Source: Candidatus Avelusimicrobium vaccinum
GTDB taxonomy: Bacteria; Elusimicrobiota; Elusimicrobia; Elusimicrobiales; Elusimicrobiaceae
Length of the DNA: 64,000 bases
Assembly: GCA_902794895.1 (NCBI GenBank)
Contig: CADBIY010000007.1
Span: forward strand, 1 to 64,000
Direction of reading: 5' to 3'
Shown: positions 50,315 through 58,807 of the stretch, one piece after another
How the letters are laid out: each line of letters starts with the position of its first letter
Numbering within the stretch: the first letter of the stretch is position 1
Program-made: the position numbers and the translations under genes
The notes under the pieces: model-generated
What the model was told of the DNA's origin: nothing
Databases searched by the model: none
What the model saw: the letters and a program-made list of their open reading frames with translations, nothing else

Positions 50315-51252
50315 ACCCCGTTCACTTTTACGGCGCCCGGAGCCGCTCCCGGTACCACTTTGATAAGACCAGATACAGGATCCCAATTTAAATAAGGGGG
50401 ACTAAAACGTAAGGCCGTTGGCACCACGTCAAACCATTCTCCATTATGCAGTTTGGCCCACACCCGCAGACCACTTTCATCCGGTTGATGTACGGCCAAA
50501 AAAGACTTTTGGACCGCAGCATCCAACCGTTTTAATTGTAATTGCGAAGTTGCCGCGGTTAAATAAGTCCAATCCACCGCTTCCAAAGCAGACACTTCCG
50601 CTTTGTCATAGCGCATTGCAAATCCCATTCCATAAGAAATCCCCGCAGATTCCAAGATGCGCTGGGCATGGGCCAGTTCTTGCTGGTTACCCCGAATAAA
50701 AAAGCGAATATTTTTCACTGAAACAGTGGGTAACAAGTCAAACGTTCCGGGAGAAACCAACGCAATTTTTCCCAGCCAATCCGGATGTTTTAAAAGAGGA
50801 AGCACCGCCTGTGCACCTTTTTCCCCCTGTCCAATCAAAATACGGTTTTCTCCCCCCGGCAACACGGCATAATTCGTTTCTAAATAAGGCATCAATTCCC
50901 GATGTAAGAAAGTTTCTACGGCATGGGGATCTTGCACTTGGTTGCCGGCCCACGTTTCCCAACTTACTACGGCTAACACCAACTGATATTTTTGTGCAAT
51001 CTGTTCGCCCGCAGCCAACCGGTCTTGCGGAAGGCCTACCCATATGGCTAACGGGTATTGTTTCATCAGGGGAATTTTTTCTTCCGGCAAGAAAATCGTT
51101 AAACGTACCCCAAGGCCAAGGGTTTCGCTGGGCAAATTGACAAACACCTCCCGAAAGGGATGTACAAACAACCGCGATTCTTTCGTCGGAGTACTTGCGT
51201 ATACATCAATCAATAAAAAGGGAAAAACAAGGAATAGGATTATTTTTTTCAT
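50266..51252 (-). CDS. Secreted alpha/beta-hydrolase (esterase-like), nucleophile apparently lost
   Basis: A 328-residue protein with a signal peptide (to VYA). The putative-esterase fold (YPLAIWVG, LVLAVVSWET, LHRELMPYLETNYAVLPGG) leads to the nucleophile elbow, which reads ILIGQGEKGAQAV at 138-150. The family has GxSxG there, so Gly143 stands where Ser is expected. A C-terminal ~75-residue beta domain (LRVWAKLHNGEW, then PAAPGAVKVNG-like) may bind a ligand. Probably a non-catalytic relative, or the Ser is supplied elsewhere. A TACAAT box ends 6 nt before the ATG. Confidence 0.6.
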   Translation of the reverse strand: MKKIILFLVFPFLLIDVYASTPTKESRLFVHPFREVFVNLPSETLGLGVRLTIFLPEEKIPLMKQYPLAIWVGLPQDRLAAGEQIAQKYQLVLAVVSWETWAGNQVQDPHAVETFLHRELMPYLETNYAVLPGGENRILIGQGEKGAQAVLPLLKHPDWLGKIALVSPGTFDLLPTVSVKNIRFFIRGNQQELAHAQRILESAGISYGMGFAMRYDKAEVSALEAVDWTYLTAATSQLQLKRLDAAVQKSFLAVHQPDESGLRVWAKLHNGEWFDVVPTALRFSPPYLNWDPVSGLIKVVPGAAPGAVKVNGVVDNKRFSLKMKLKSY

Positions 51253-51258
51253 ATTTTG

Positions 51259-51264
51259 ATTGTA
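51259..51264 (-). promoter_or_regulatory. -10 box of the esterase-like gene, leaderless arrangement
   Basis: Minus-strand TACAAT ends 6 nt before the ATG at 51252. Confidence 0.45.
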
Positions 51265-51286
51265 TCATTTCAATTTCACCAAAACC

Positions 51287-51327
51287 AGGGCCTAATAAAA
51301 ATCTAGGTCTAATGGCCCTTGTTTTTT
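51287..51327 (+). terminator. Hairpin with T tract in the 51.3-kb intergenic region
   Basis: AGGGCC (51287-51292) pairs with GGCCCT (51314-51319), then TTGTTTTTT. The 21-nt loop is long. A DnaA box overlaps the end. Confidence 0.45.
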
Positions 51328-51379
51328 ATCCACAAAACTCGTATCTTAAAAATAAGAAGCACTGATAAGGAATTACGTT

Positions 51380-51535
51380 ATGACTAAAAAACACAATTTA
51401 CATTTTTTACTAGCCCTCGGAAATTCGAAAATGGTCGTATTAAAAGAAAATGACCAATTACAATTTTATACCAACCAACAAAAAAAACAAACGGTTGATT
51501 CCTCCCGGGTCGCCGAGGCGTTGACAAGCCGATAA
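51380..51535 (+). CDS. Small hypothetical protein, 51 aa
   Basis: ATG 51380 follows AAGG and the frame ends at TAA 51533-51535, just before a clear terminator. The product starts MTKKHNLHFLLALGNSKMVV and continues with a basic, Gln/Lys-rich second half ending in EALTSR. No signal or membrane span. The terminator placed right after the stop supports a real transcript. No family recognised. Confidence 0.5.
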   Translation: MTKKHNLHFLLALGNSKMVVLKENDQLQFYTNQQKKQTVDSSRVAEALTSR

Positions 51536-51556
51536 TCACGGCTCTGTTTTCATTTT

Positions 51557-51579
51557 AACCCGCTTCCGCGGGTTTTTTT
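51557..51579 (+). terminator. Intrinsic terminator after the 51-aa ORF
   Basis: CCCGC-TTCC-GCGGG followed by seven T. Confidence 0.9.
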
Positions 51580-51623
51580 ATGTTTCATTACAAGTAAATT
51601 GTTATAATAAAAAAGAGGAATTT

Positions 51624-52661
51624 ATGTATCAAAAATTATTATTAGTTGTTGTCTTTACTTTTCAAATACTTTCTCTCCAAGCGGCAACCCCCTTGGAGCA
51701 AGCATTACCGCTTCTACAAAAAAACTATCGGACTCCTGCCGAAAACCAACAGGTATTACACCTTTTCCGCACCACCAAAGACCCCGATACTATTTTTGCG
51801 GCCGGGGCAAGTTTAGTTAAAAATCCGCCGGCAAAAGCCCAAGAACCCGTTTTGTTTTCTGTTTTATTGCGTTCTCAAAACGAATTAAAACAAACATTTG
51901 CCGCTGTCGTAATTACCGCCATGGGATCTATTCACGAAGAATTAATACCCACTTTATCGCAAGCACTAACAGGGAAAGATGCGGTACTACGTGCTTACGC
52001 AGCCGGAGCCTATGCGTTAATTGATCCCGCTGAAAAAAAATATACCGAAGATGTCATCCGTTTATATGCCTTTGATCCGTCCTTATCCCAACGTGCTCTT
52101 AATGCGTTAACGGATAACAGCACCCAACTATTAAAATATGTTAAGCAGGCCTCCCAATCCGCCGATGATACCACCCGGGCGGCCGCAGTAGCGTGGCTTG
52201 GAGCCCAGCACTCCCCCGAAGCGGCCAAACAGTTGCTAAAACGCGCCAAAAAAGAAACCGTTTCCACCGTTTGCACCCAACTCGCCACAGCGCTTGCTAA
52301 AAACCGAGATTTAACCTTACAGGAAACCGCACAAGGGCTTAAACAAAATTATCAGACGCCCCAATCGGCTACTTATGCCCTTGCTTTAGGATTTATGACC
52401 GGAAACGCGGCCGATATACTGCGGCATGGCTTAATTGATAAAAACACCAACGTACGTATTAATTCCGCCCGTGCGGCGGCCTATATGGCTGGAGTTTTAG
52501 CCAATCCGGATGCCTTTGCCTATTCCCAAGACCGCGTTTTTGATATTCACTTGCTAAAAGGACTCATTGCACCGCTCACAGCCCTTGCGGCATCCGGCTC
52601 GGAAACCGAACGGTTGTATGCACAAAACGCACTCACCCAAATTGAAAAATTAATGGAGTAA
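51624..52661 (+). CDS. Secreted HEAT-repeat-like protein
   Basis: A 345-residue all-helical protein with a signal peptide (about residues 1-21). Repeating pairs of helices are seen, for example LRAYAAGAYALIDP, TRAAAVAWLGAQHSPEAAKQLL, VRINSARAAAYMAGVL. This suggests HEAT/PBS-lyase-type repeats, which usually bind partner proteins. It lies 4 nt before dut, so the two may be cotranscribed. Role unknown; periplasmic scaffold is the simplest guess. Confidence 0.6.
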   Translation: MYQKLLLVVVFTFQILSLQAATPLEQALPLLQKNYRTPAENQQVLHLFRTTKDPDTIFAAGASLVKNPPAKAQEPVLFSVLLRSQNELKQTFAAVVITAMGSIHEELIPTLSQALTGKDAVLRAYAAGAYALIDPAEKKYTEDVIRLYAFDPSLSQRALNALTDNSTQLLKYVKQASQSADDTTRAAAVAWLGAQHSPEAAKQLLKRAKKETVSTVCTQLATALAKNRDLTLQETAQGLKQNYQTPQSATYALALGFMTGNAADILRHGLIDKNTNVRINSARAAAYMAGVLANPDAFAYSQDRVFDIHLLKGLIAPLTALAASGSETERLYAQNALTQIEKLME

Positions 52662-52665
52662 ACCC

Positions 52666-53094
52666 ATGAATATTTCTGCGTTAAAAGTAAAAAAACTTGT
52701 CCCGCATGCTAAATTGCCTCTTCGGGCACATGCAACCGATTCCGGTGCCGATTTATTTGCATTAGAACGTACGGTATTACCCCCCCGCGCTATTACCCAT
52801 GTTCATACCGGTATTTGTGTGGAATTACCGGAAAATACATCTGGGATTATTTGGGGCAAAAGTTCTGTGGAAAGCAAAGGAATCAAGGCCATGGCAGGTT
52901 TAATTGATGCTCCTTACCGAGGAGAATTAATTGTCTGCATGTATAATTTAAATGATACCGAATTTGTATTTGAAGCTGGGCAAAAAGTAGCCCAACTTGT
53001 TATCCTGCCCACTTTGTATCCAACTTTTACAGAAACGGATACGCTGAGTGAAACCACGCGCGGAGCAGGCGGATTTGGAAGCACGGGGAATTAA
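52666..53094 (+). CDS. dut: dUTP diphosphatase
   Basis: A 142-residue trimeric dUTPase that hydrolyses dUTP to dUMP, keeping uracil out of DNA. The five motifs are visible: HATDSGADLFA, CVELPENTSGIIWGKSSVESKG, GLIDAPYRGEL, GQKVAQLVILP, and the closing RGAGGFGSTG. Length is standard. Functionally complementary to the family 4 UDG at 6704. Confidence 0.96.
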   Translation: MNISALKVKKLVPHAKLPLRAHATDSGADLFALERTVLPPRAITHVHTGICVELPENTSGIIWGKSSVESKGIKAMAGLIDAPYRGELIVCMYNLNDTEFVFEAGQKVAQLVILPTLYPTFTETDTLSETTRGAGGFGSTGN

Positions 53095-53110
53095 TCATCT
53101 GTTTTGGCAT

Positions 53111-53142
53111 AAAAAATGGACGCTTATTCAGCGTCCATTTTT
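53111..53142. terminator. Bidirectional terminator between dut and pilin 4
   Basis: AAAAAATGGACGCT pairs with AGCGTCCATTTTT around TATTC. Confidence 0.9.
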
Positions 53143-53155
53143 CTGCATAGATCCG

Positions 53156-53605
53156 TTAAATTGACTCGATCCCATTACCCGCCAGTGAACGGCACACCTC
53201 TCCCGCCAAAGAACCAACCGCCGCACAAGTTTTTTTACCGCCGTTATTACTTTTTTCGGTATACATGGTAATGGTATACGAACCGTCTTTTACAGACCGG
53301 GTAATTGTGAGAGAACTTCCGTCCCCCATATTGTATGAAAAATCACGTGTTGTGAATGTACTTGAGGTCGTCCAAGAAACTCCGGACGGCTGCACATCAA
53401 GCGAAGCCCGCGTATTCGGGGCCATCCCCGGTCTTTCTGTATACGCACGGTCCATGGCTTCTACTACAAGACGTCCTATCGTCAATGCTTCAGCAACACG
53501 ACTCTTTTCAACGGCAATAGTATACTGCGGTAAAGCAATCGTGGTCAAAATACCAATAATAAGAACTACAACTAATAATTCAACTAATGTAAAACCTTGT
53601 GACAT
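53156..53605 (-). CDS. Type IV pilin-like protein (orphan pilin 4)
   Basis: A 149-residue prepilin: leader MSQG, then FTLVELLVVVLIIGIL and ALPQYTIAVEKSRVAEALTI. The globular domain has a Cys pair near the end (KKTCAAV...GEVCRSL). ATG 53605 is placed by an AGGAGG site. A TATACT lies about 40 nt upstream on the minus strand. It is a single gene with its own terminator. Confidence 0.88.
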   Translation of the reverse strand: MSQGFTLVELLVVVLIIGILTTIALPQYTIAVEKSRVAEALTIGRLVVEAMDRAYTERPGMAPNTRASLDVQPSGVSWTTSSTFTTRDFSYNMGDGSSLTITRSVKDGSYTITMYTEKSNNGGKKTCAAVGSLAGEVCRSLAGNGIESI

Positions 53606-53708
53606 CAGGTCCTCCTCAAGCAATTCTTTTTAATAGTATAAAATACCCAAAGCAAAAATACAAGTTTTTTCTTGCACTTGTATCTATAGAAACCTACTAA
53701 AAATTTGC

Positions 53709-53714
53709 TATGAT
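53709..53714 (+). promoter_or_regulatory. -10 box of kdsA, leaderless arrangement
   Basis: TTTGC-TATGAT ends 6 nt before ATG 53721. No ribosome site. Confidence 0.5.
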
Positions 53715-53720
53715 GTAGAT

Positions 53721-54548
53721 ATGCAAAAAATTATTCAAATCGGTAAGTACAAAATTTCCAACAGCCTGCCGCTTGCTTTTATGGCCGGGCCCTGTATTAT
53801 TGAAAGTGAAAAACACTATTTGGATACCGCCCGCAAACTCAAACAGATTCTGGCAAAAACCAAACATCCCTTTATCTTAAAAGCCTCCTTTGATAAAGCC
53901 AACCGCACCTCGGTTTCTGCGTATCGCGGACCGGGACTTTCGCTGGGATTAAACATTTTACAAAAAGCAAAACAAATCACAGGCCTTCCGGTTGTGGTAG
54001 ACGTACATGAACCCTGGCAAGCCGAAGAAGCCGCCCAAGTAGCAGACGTACTGCAAATTCCGGCTTTTCTTTGCCGCCAAACCGATTTGGTGTTAGCCTG
54101 TGCGGATACCGGTAAAGTGATTAATGTTAAAAAAGGTCAATTTCTGGCACCGGGCGCCATGGAACAAGTAATCAAAAAAATAGAATCCCGGGGCAACAAA
54201 CAAATTCTTCTTACGGAACGCGGGGCTTGTTTTGGGTATGGCGATTTAGTAGTGGATATGCGCTCGCTAGAAATTATGAAACAATTTGAATACCCGGTCA
54301 TTTTTGATGCTACCCATTCTGTGCAAAAGCCCGGAGCATTGGGTAGCGCTACCGGCGGCAACCGATTGATGGCCCCGGTACTGGCCAAATCTGCAACCGC
54401 ATTAGGTATTGCCGGTGTATTTTTTGAAGCACACCCGGATCCGGACCATGCTTTGTCAGACGGGCCTAATTCGCTCGATTTAAAATTAACCGCAAAAATG
54501 GTTCAACAATTATGCAAAATTGATGAACTGGTTAAAAAATTTAAATAA
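53721..54548 (+). CDS. kdsA: 3-deoxy-D-manno-octulosonate 8-phosphate synthase
   Basis: A 275-residue TIM-barrel enzyme that joins arabinose 5-phosphate and PEP to give Kdo-8-phosphate for LPS. Marks are FMAGPCIIESEKHYLDTA, LKASFDKANRTSVSAYRGPGL, VVDVHEPWQAEEAAQVADVLQIPAFLCRQTDL, NVKKGQFLAP and IFDATHSVQKPG. The Cys in GPCIIES is the residue typical of the metal-dependent class. It opens an operon with kdsD and the lpt genes. Confidence 0.96.
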   Translation: MQKIIQIGKYKISNSLPLAFMAGPCIIESEKHYLDTARKLKQILAKTKHPFILKASFDKANRTSVSAYRGPGLSLGLNILQKAKQITGLPVVVDVHEPWQAEEAAQVADVLQIPAFLCRQTDLVLACADTGKVINVKKGQFLAPGAMEQVIKKIESRGNKQILLTERGACFGYGDLVVDMRSLEIMKQFEYPVIFDATHSVQKPGALGSATGGNRLMAPVLAKSATALGIAGVFFEAHPDPDHALSDGPNSLDLKLTAKMVQQLCKIDELVKKFK

Positions 54549-54555
54549 CAGATAT

Positions 54556-54744
54556 ATGCAATACACGCCTTGGCACCCTTCCTTTCGGTTTCATGCCCGT
54601 TTACTCGGGGTGTTGGTGTTGGTTTGTGTGTTGTTGTTTATTGTGATTTTTTATCAAGTTGCCAGATTGCCAGCCCCCTATCAAACGTATAGTCCGGCTC
54701 CGCAAACTACGCCGTGGAAGATTCATTTATCGGAGGATTTATGA
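54556..54744 (+). CDS. Small membrane protein between kdsA and kdsD
   Basis: ATG 54556 gives 62 residues: a short basic N-terminus (MQYTPWHPSFRFHARLL), one Leu/Val-rich membrane span (about residues 16-34), and a Pro/Tyr/Thr-rich tail outside. Its stop overlaps the kdsD ATG (ATGA). Its place in the Kdo/Lpt operon suggests an LPS-related role; no family recognised. Confidence 0.6.
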   Translation: MQYTPWHPSFRFHARLLGVLVLVCVLLFIVIFYQVARLPAPYQTYSPAPQTTPWKIHLSEDL

Positions 54745-55739
54745 CGAAAACGATTTCCCCAAAGCAAATTCAATCTATTGCGCGCCAAGTTTTAACCATT
54801 GAACATAAAGCATTGGAACTAACACGTAAAAGTATTGACGGTAATTTTTTAAAAGCAGTGGAAGTAATTGCAAAAAGTAAAGGCCGTGTCGTGGTAATCG
54901 GCATTGGGAAAAGCGGCCTTATCGGACGGAAAATTGCCGCCACCCTAGCCTCCACGGGTACCCCCTCGTTTTTTGTACATCCGGTTGAAGCACTGCACGG
55001 TGACTTGGGAATGATTACTCCCGGGGACGTAATTCTTGCCATTTCATTTTCCGGTCAAACAGAAGAAATTAACCGCATTTTACCGTCTTTAGAACGGCGC
55101 AAACTGACGGTTATTTCTATGACGGGGCATATGCATTCTAAACTGGCCTTACTTTCGGATATTCACATCCCCATTTACATTGAACGCGAAGCCTGTCCTT
55201 ATAACTTAGCACCGACAGCCTCCACTACCGCCACGTTGGCGGTAGGAGATGCTTTGGCGCTTTGTTTAATGCGGATTAAACATTTTGAAAAACGTGATTT
55301 TGCTACGTTCCACCCGGGCGGCTCCTTGGGCAAACTGCTGACCCAACAAGTCAAAGATGTCATGCGCACAGGCAAAAATAATCCGGTTGTGCCATTAACC
55401 GCTACCGTGAAAGATGCGTTATTTGTAATGACTCAAACCGGAGCGGCCGGCGCCACCAGCATCGTAGATAAAAAAGGTAAGTTAGCCGGTTATTTTACAG
55501 ATGGCGATTTGCGGCGGTTACTCCAAGCCGGGCAAGATGTCCTCAATAAAAAAATCGCTGAAGTAATGACTAAAAATCCTTATCATTTAATCGATACTTT
55601 GCCCGCTATTGAAGCCGCAAAAATGATTCATTCCACCCATGTAGACAACTTACCGGTGTTAAACAAATCCGGCAAAGTAGTAGGCATGGTTGACGAAAAA
55701 GATTTAATTGAATTTCTAGCATTATTGGATAAAAAATGA
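54741..55739 (+). CDS. kdsD: Arabinose-5-phosphate isomerase
   Basis: A 332-residue protein: an N-terminal SIS domain (VVVIGIGKSGLIGRKIAATLASTGTPSFF, ALHGDLGMI, ISFSGQTEE) and two CBS domains (from about residue 200 on). It converts ribulose 5-phosphate to arabinose 5-phosphate, the substrate of KdsA just upstream. The start ATG 54741 follows GGAGG; the overlap with the small membrane protein implies coupling. Confidence 0.95.
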   Translation: MTKTISPKQIQSIARQVLTIEHKALELTRKSIDGNFLKAVEVIAKSKGRVVVIGIGKSGLIGRKIAATLASTGTPSFFVHPVEALHGDLGMITPGDVILAISFSGQTEEINRILPSLERRKLTVISMTGHMHSKLALLSDIHIPIYIEREACPYNLAPTASTTATLAVGDALALCLMRIKHFEKRDFATFHPGGSLGKLLTQQVKDVMRTGKNNPVVPLTATVKDALFVMTQTGAAGATSIVDKKGKLAGYFTDGDLRRLLQAGQDVLNKKIAEVMTKNPYHLIDTLPAIEAAKMIHSTHVDNLPVLNKSGKVVGMVDEKDLIEFLALLDKK

Positions 55740-56275
55740 GTCAACGCCTCTTAATATCTATTTTTCTACTCACTTTCAGTCTAAGCGCATGCGGCGGAAA
55801 TAAAGAATTTTCGCCGGAAGATGAGGACGGCTTACAACTGGCTAACCAAGTGACTATTTTTGAATCAAAAGATAGCCAAAAACAATGGACGCTAACTGCT
55901 GAGGCCGTTAATTTTGCGGATCTACAAAATGCCACGTTAAAAAATCCCAAATTACTTCTCCGCAAAGACGGAAAAGACAGCCTGGAAGTAACCGGCGACA
56001 GCGGCAGTTTTGACTATGCCCAAAAATTGGTATCTATTGAAGGTCATGCGCGAATTCGCGCCTTGCAGGAAAATGCCACCCTTACCACTGACTGTTTTTA
56101 TTACGATATTGATAAAGACCGCGTGTGGTCTGACGATAAAACTGTGATTGTTCGACAGCAAGCCAAAGTAACAGCCCGCGGCGGAGTGGAAACCGATTCA
56201 AAACTTTCTAAAATTGAACTTAAAAAGCAGACCACCCGCCTGCCAGATAATGTAAAGGAGTTTCAAATCAAATGA
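55736..56275 (+). CDS. lptC: LPS export protein LptC (lipoprotein form)
   Basis: A 179-residue protein with a lipobox LSAC (Cys19) instead of the usual membrane helix. The beta-jellyroll domain shows WTLTAEAVNFADLQNATLKNPKLLL-type strands, GDSGSFDYAQKLVSIEGHARI and GGVETDSKLSKIEL. LptC links the LptB2FG extractor to LptA. Overlaps kdsD and lptA by 4 nt each. Confidence 0.82.
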   Translation: MSQRLLISIFLLTFSLSACGGNKEFSPEDEDGLQLANQVTIFESKDSQKQWTLTAEAVNFADLQNATLKNPKLLLRKDGKDSLEVTGDSGSFDYAQKLVSIEGHARIRALQENATLTTDCFYYDIDKDRVWSDDKTVIVRQQAKVTARGGVETDSKLSKIELKKQTTRLPDNVKEFQIK

Positions 56276-57171
56276 ACCGTCTTTTCTGCTTGGGAACTTT
56301 GTTATCCGGCGTCTTATTTTTCTCGGCCTGCTCCACGGTAAAAAAAGAAGGCCCGTCCGTACCGGCTCCGGCAGCAAAACCGCGACTGGCAGCCGCCAAA
56401 AACAATCTTAAACATAAAAAATCAAAAGCCACCGAACTTCCGCCTGTACTGGGCGGGCTCGTGCAAAGCGATAGTTGGGTTATTTATAAAGATAAACAAG
56501 AAGAAGAATTTAAAGGCAACGTATCTTATGATAACGGTTCTTACCGTTTCCGTTCCGATTATGCCCTTTCCCAACGGACACTACAACTATTTACCGCAAG
56601 CGGACATGTTTTTTTACAACAAAACGAACCGGATGGCACCGTGTATGAAGCCCATGCCGATCATGCACGTTTTAATTATCATACCCAAAAAGGCACCTTA
56701 TCCGCTAAGGGCAAAAACCGTGTAATGCTTTATTTCCGCAATAACAAACAACAACAAGCAACGGCTTATGCTCAAAAAGTTACTTTTAATTTACTAGAAA
56801 AGGTGTTTGTGCTGGAAGGACAAGTGTATATGGAACGACCGACGGATACCGGTTTAAATACCCTGCAAGCACAGAAAGTAACTTTCAAACAATTAGAAGA
56901 TTATGCGTTATTGGAAGGCAATGCCAAACTATCGGACGGCAACCGTACGCTAGAAGCCCAAACGATTCTCTATGACGGACAACATAATACGTCTTCGGCC
57001 TCTGGGGAACGTCCGTTGGCTTACGGAAAAACCGAACAAGGCACATTTGCTATAATAGCCGATAAGGTGGAAAGTGATGCACAAGGTAATATCGTGCATT
57101 TAAACGGCAAGGTGCAAGGGTGGATGGTATCCCCCCAATTTAATAACGAAAAAATCAATTCCTCATTTTAA
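56272..57171 (+). CDS. lptA: LptA/OstA-like periplasmic LPS transport protein (lipoprotein)
   Basis: A 299-residue protein with a lipobox FFSAC (Cys20), a Pro/Ala/Lys linker, and OstA-type beta repeats (FKGNVSYDNGSYRFRSDYAL, HVFLQQNEPDGTVYEAHADH, FVLEGQVYMERPTDTG). LptA normally is soluble and forms a bridge for LPS between membranes. Here it is longer and lipid-anchored, which is unusual. Between lptC and lptB in the standard order. Confidence 0.85.
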   Translation: MNRLFCLGTLLSGVLFFSACSTVKKEGPSVPAPAAKPRLAAAKNNLKHKKSKATELPPVLGGLVQSDSWVIYKDKQEEEFKGNVSYDNGSYRFRSDYALSQRTLQLFTASGHVFLQQNEPDGTVYEAHADHARFNYHTQKGTLSAKGKNRVMLYFRNNKQQQATAYAQKVTFNLLEKVFVLEGQVYMERPTDTGLNTLQAQKVTFKQLEDYALLEGNAKLSDGNRTLEAQTILYDGQHNTSSASGERPLAYGKTEQGTFAIIADKVESDAQGNIVHLNGKVQGWMVSPQFNNEKINSSF

Positions 57172-57179
57172 GGATAATT

Positions 57180-57899
57180 ATGCAATTACGCAGCGAAAAA
57201 ATAGTAAAAGTTTACAAAGACCGCATGGTCGTAAAAGGTGTGGATATTCACGTCAGCTCCGGTGAAATCGTCGGATTGTTGGGCCCGAACGGAGCCGGAA
57301 AAACAACTTCTTTCTACATGATGGTCGGTTTTATCCGTCCCACGCAAGGGCGCGTATTTATTGATAATGATGACGTAACCGAACTGCCCATGTATGAGCG
57401 CGCACGCCACGGACTCGGTTATTTGGCACAAGAACCCACCATTTTTAAAGGGCTTACCGTAGAAGAAAATTTACTGGCTGTTCTGGAACGTATTTCCGAC
57501 GATAAACAAGCCCAAAAGAAACGAGTGGAAGAATTGTTAAACGAATTTGGACTTACCAAACTGGCCAAACAAAAAGCGTGGACATTATCCGGCGGCGAAA
57601 AGCGTCGTATGGAAATTGCACGGTGTATGATCAGTAACCCGAAAATCATTTTGTTAGATGAGCCGTTTGTGGGAATTGACCCGATTACCGTCGCCGATTT
57701 ACGACAAATGATTTTTAAACTTAAAGATAAAGGAATCGGCGTGTTAATTACGGACCACAACGTCCGCGAAACTTTACCGCTAACCGAACGTGCCTACTTA
57801 ATTTATGACGGTAAAATTTTGGTAGAAGGGGATCAAAATACCCTGCTTAATGATACCAATGCGCGTAAATTATATTTAGGCGAAGACTTTAAAATGTAG
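57180..57899 (+). CDS. lptB: LPS export ABC transporter ATPase LptB
   Basis: A 239-residue ABC ATPase. Walker A GPNGAGKTTSFYMMVG, Q-loop GYLAQEPTIFKGL, signature LSGGEKRRMEIAR, Walker B IILLDEPFVGIDP and switch His in ITDHNVRETL are present. It powers extraction of LPS from the inner membrane with LptF and LptG, which are not in the window. Confidence 0.97.
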   Translation: MQLRSEKIVKVYKDRMVVKGVDIHVSSGEIVGLLGPNGAGKTTSFYMMVGFIRPTQGRVFIDNDDVTELPMYERARHGLGYLAQEPTIFKGLTVEENLLAVLERISDDKQAQKKRVEELLNEFGLTKLAKQKAWTLSGGEKRRMEIARCMISNPKIILLDEPFVGIDPITVADLRQMIFKLKDKGIGVLITDHNVRETLPLTERAYLIYDGKILVEGDQNTLLNDTNARKLYLGEDFKM

Positions 57900-57906
57900 G
57901 TTTTTT

Positions 57907-58728
57907 ATGGCAGATTGGGCAGAACAAATTACCGCGGAACTGAAGAAAACGTTTGATCAAAATTTCTACGATAGGGCGGCCTTTATTCCCTCCGCTTCCG
58001 AAACGATAGAAATTTTCCGCTCTTTGCGTGATTTTCTGTATCAATACCCACTGGTGTGTACGCCGGACAAAAGCCATTGTTTAAAATCCCTTTCCACACG
58101 GCTTGAAAAACAAATTAAAAATGCGCTCTGCTTTGTTTGTTCATCTCCGGTAGATTGTCAAGCCTGTGAACAAAAAGCAGCACAAATTACCCGGGATTTT
58201 TTACGAAGTTTACCGCAAGTGCAAAAACTCGTGTTAAGTGACGTTACCGCCGCGTATGAAGGAGATCCGGCCGCCATGAACCCGATTGAGCCGCTACTGT
58301 GCTATCCGGGTATTACCGCAGTGACTTTCCAGCGTTTAGCCCACAACTTGCATGTGTTAGGAGTCCGGCTTTTACCGCGCATTGTAACAGAATATGCACA
58401 TAGTATAACCGGTATAGATATTCATCCGGGTGCCCAAATCGGTCCTTCTTTTTTTATTGACCACGGAACCGGGGTTGTGATTGGAGAAACATGCGAAATT
58501 GGTGCCCATGTAAAACTATACCAAGGCGTTACATTAGGGGCTAAAAGTTTCCCGCTGGATCAAAACGGAAATCCGGTCAAAGGGATTAAACGCCATCCCA
58601 ACCTTGAAGACAACGTAATTATTTATGCAGAAACTACGGTGTTAGGAAATGTAACCATTGGGCATGACAGCGTAATTGGGGCTAACAAATGGATTACCCA
58701 AAATGTCTCCCCCGGAAGTAAAATCTAA
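57907..58728 (+). CDS. cysE: Serine O-acetyltransferase
   Basis: A 273-residue enzyme that makes O-acetylserine for cysteine synthesis. The N-terminal helical domain has an unusual Cys cluster (CFVCSSPVDCQAC). The left-handed beta-helix begins with IHPGAQIGPSFFIDHGTGVVIGE and continues with YQGVTLGAKSF, KRHPNLEDNVIIYAETTVLGNVTIG. It is 8 nt after lptB, perhaps read through. Confidence 0.93.
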   Translation: MADWAEQITAELKKTFDQNFYDRAAFIPSASETIEIFRSLRDFLYQYPLVCTPDKSHCLKSLSTRLEKQIKNALCFVCSSPVDCQACEQKAAQITRDFLRSLPQVQKLVLSDVTAAYEGDPAAMNPIEPLLCYPGITAVTFQRLAHNLHVLGVRLLPRIVTEYAHSITGIDIHPGAQIGPSFFIDHGTGVVIGETCEIGAHVKLYQGVTLGAKSFPLDQNGNPVKGIKRHPNLEDNVIIYAETTVLGNVTIGHDSVIGANKWITQNVSPGSKI

Positions 58729-58760
58729 AGTAGAAAGATTATTTTCTAAATTGAATGTAA

Positions 58761-58788
58761 AAACCCCTAGTCGTATGACTAGGGGTTT
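58761..58788. terminator. Hairpin terminator between cysE and pilin 5
   Basis: AAACCCCTAGTC pairs perfectly with GACTAGGGGTTT around GTAT. T tail is short. Confidence 0.7.
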
Positions 58789-58807
58789 AGCATATACAAA
58801 CGTTTTC

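Noticed and set aside
51287-51327. Part of the DnaA-box cluster at 51326 as a second origin
   Set aside because: It is a single perfect box more than 1 kb from the main cluster, overlapping a terminator-like hairpin; not enough for an origin on its own.
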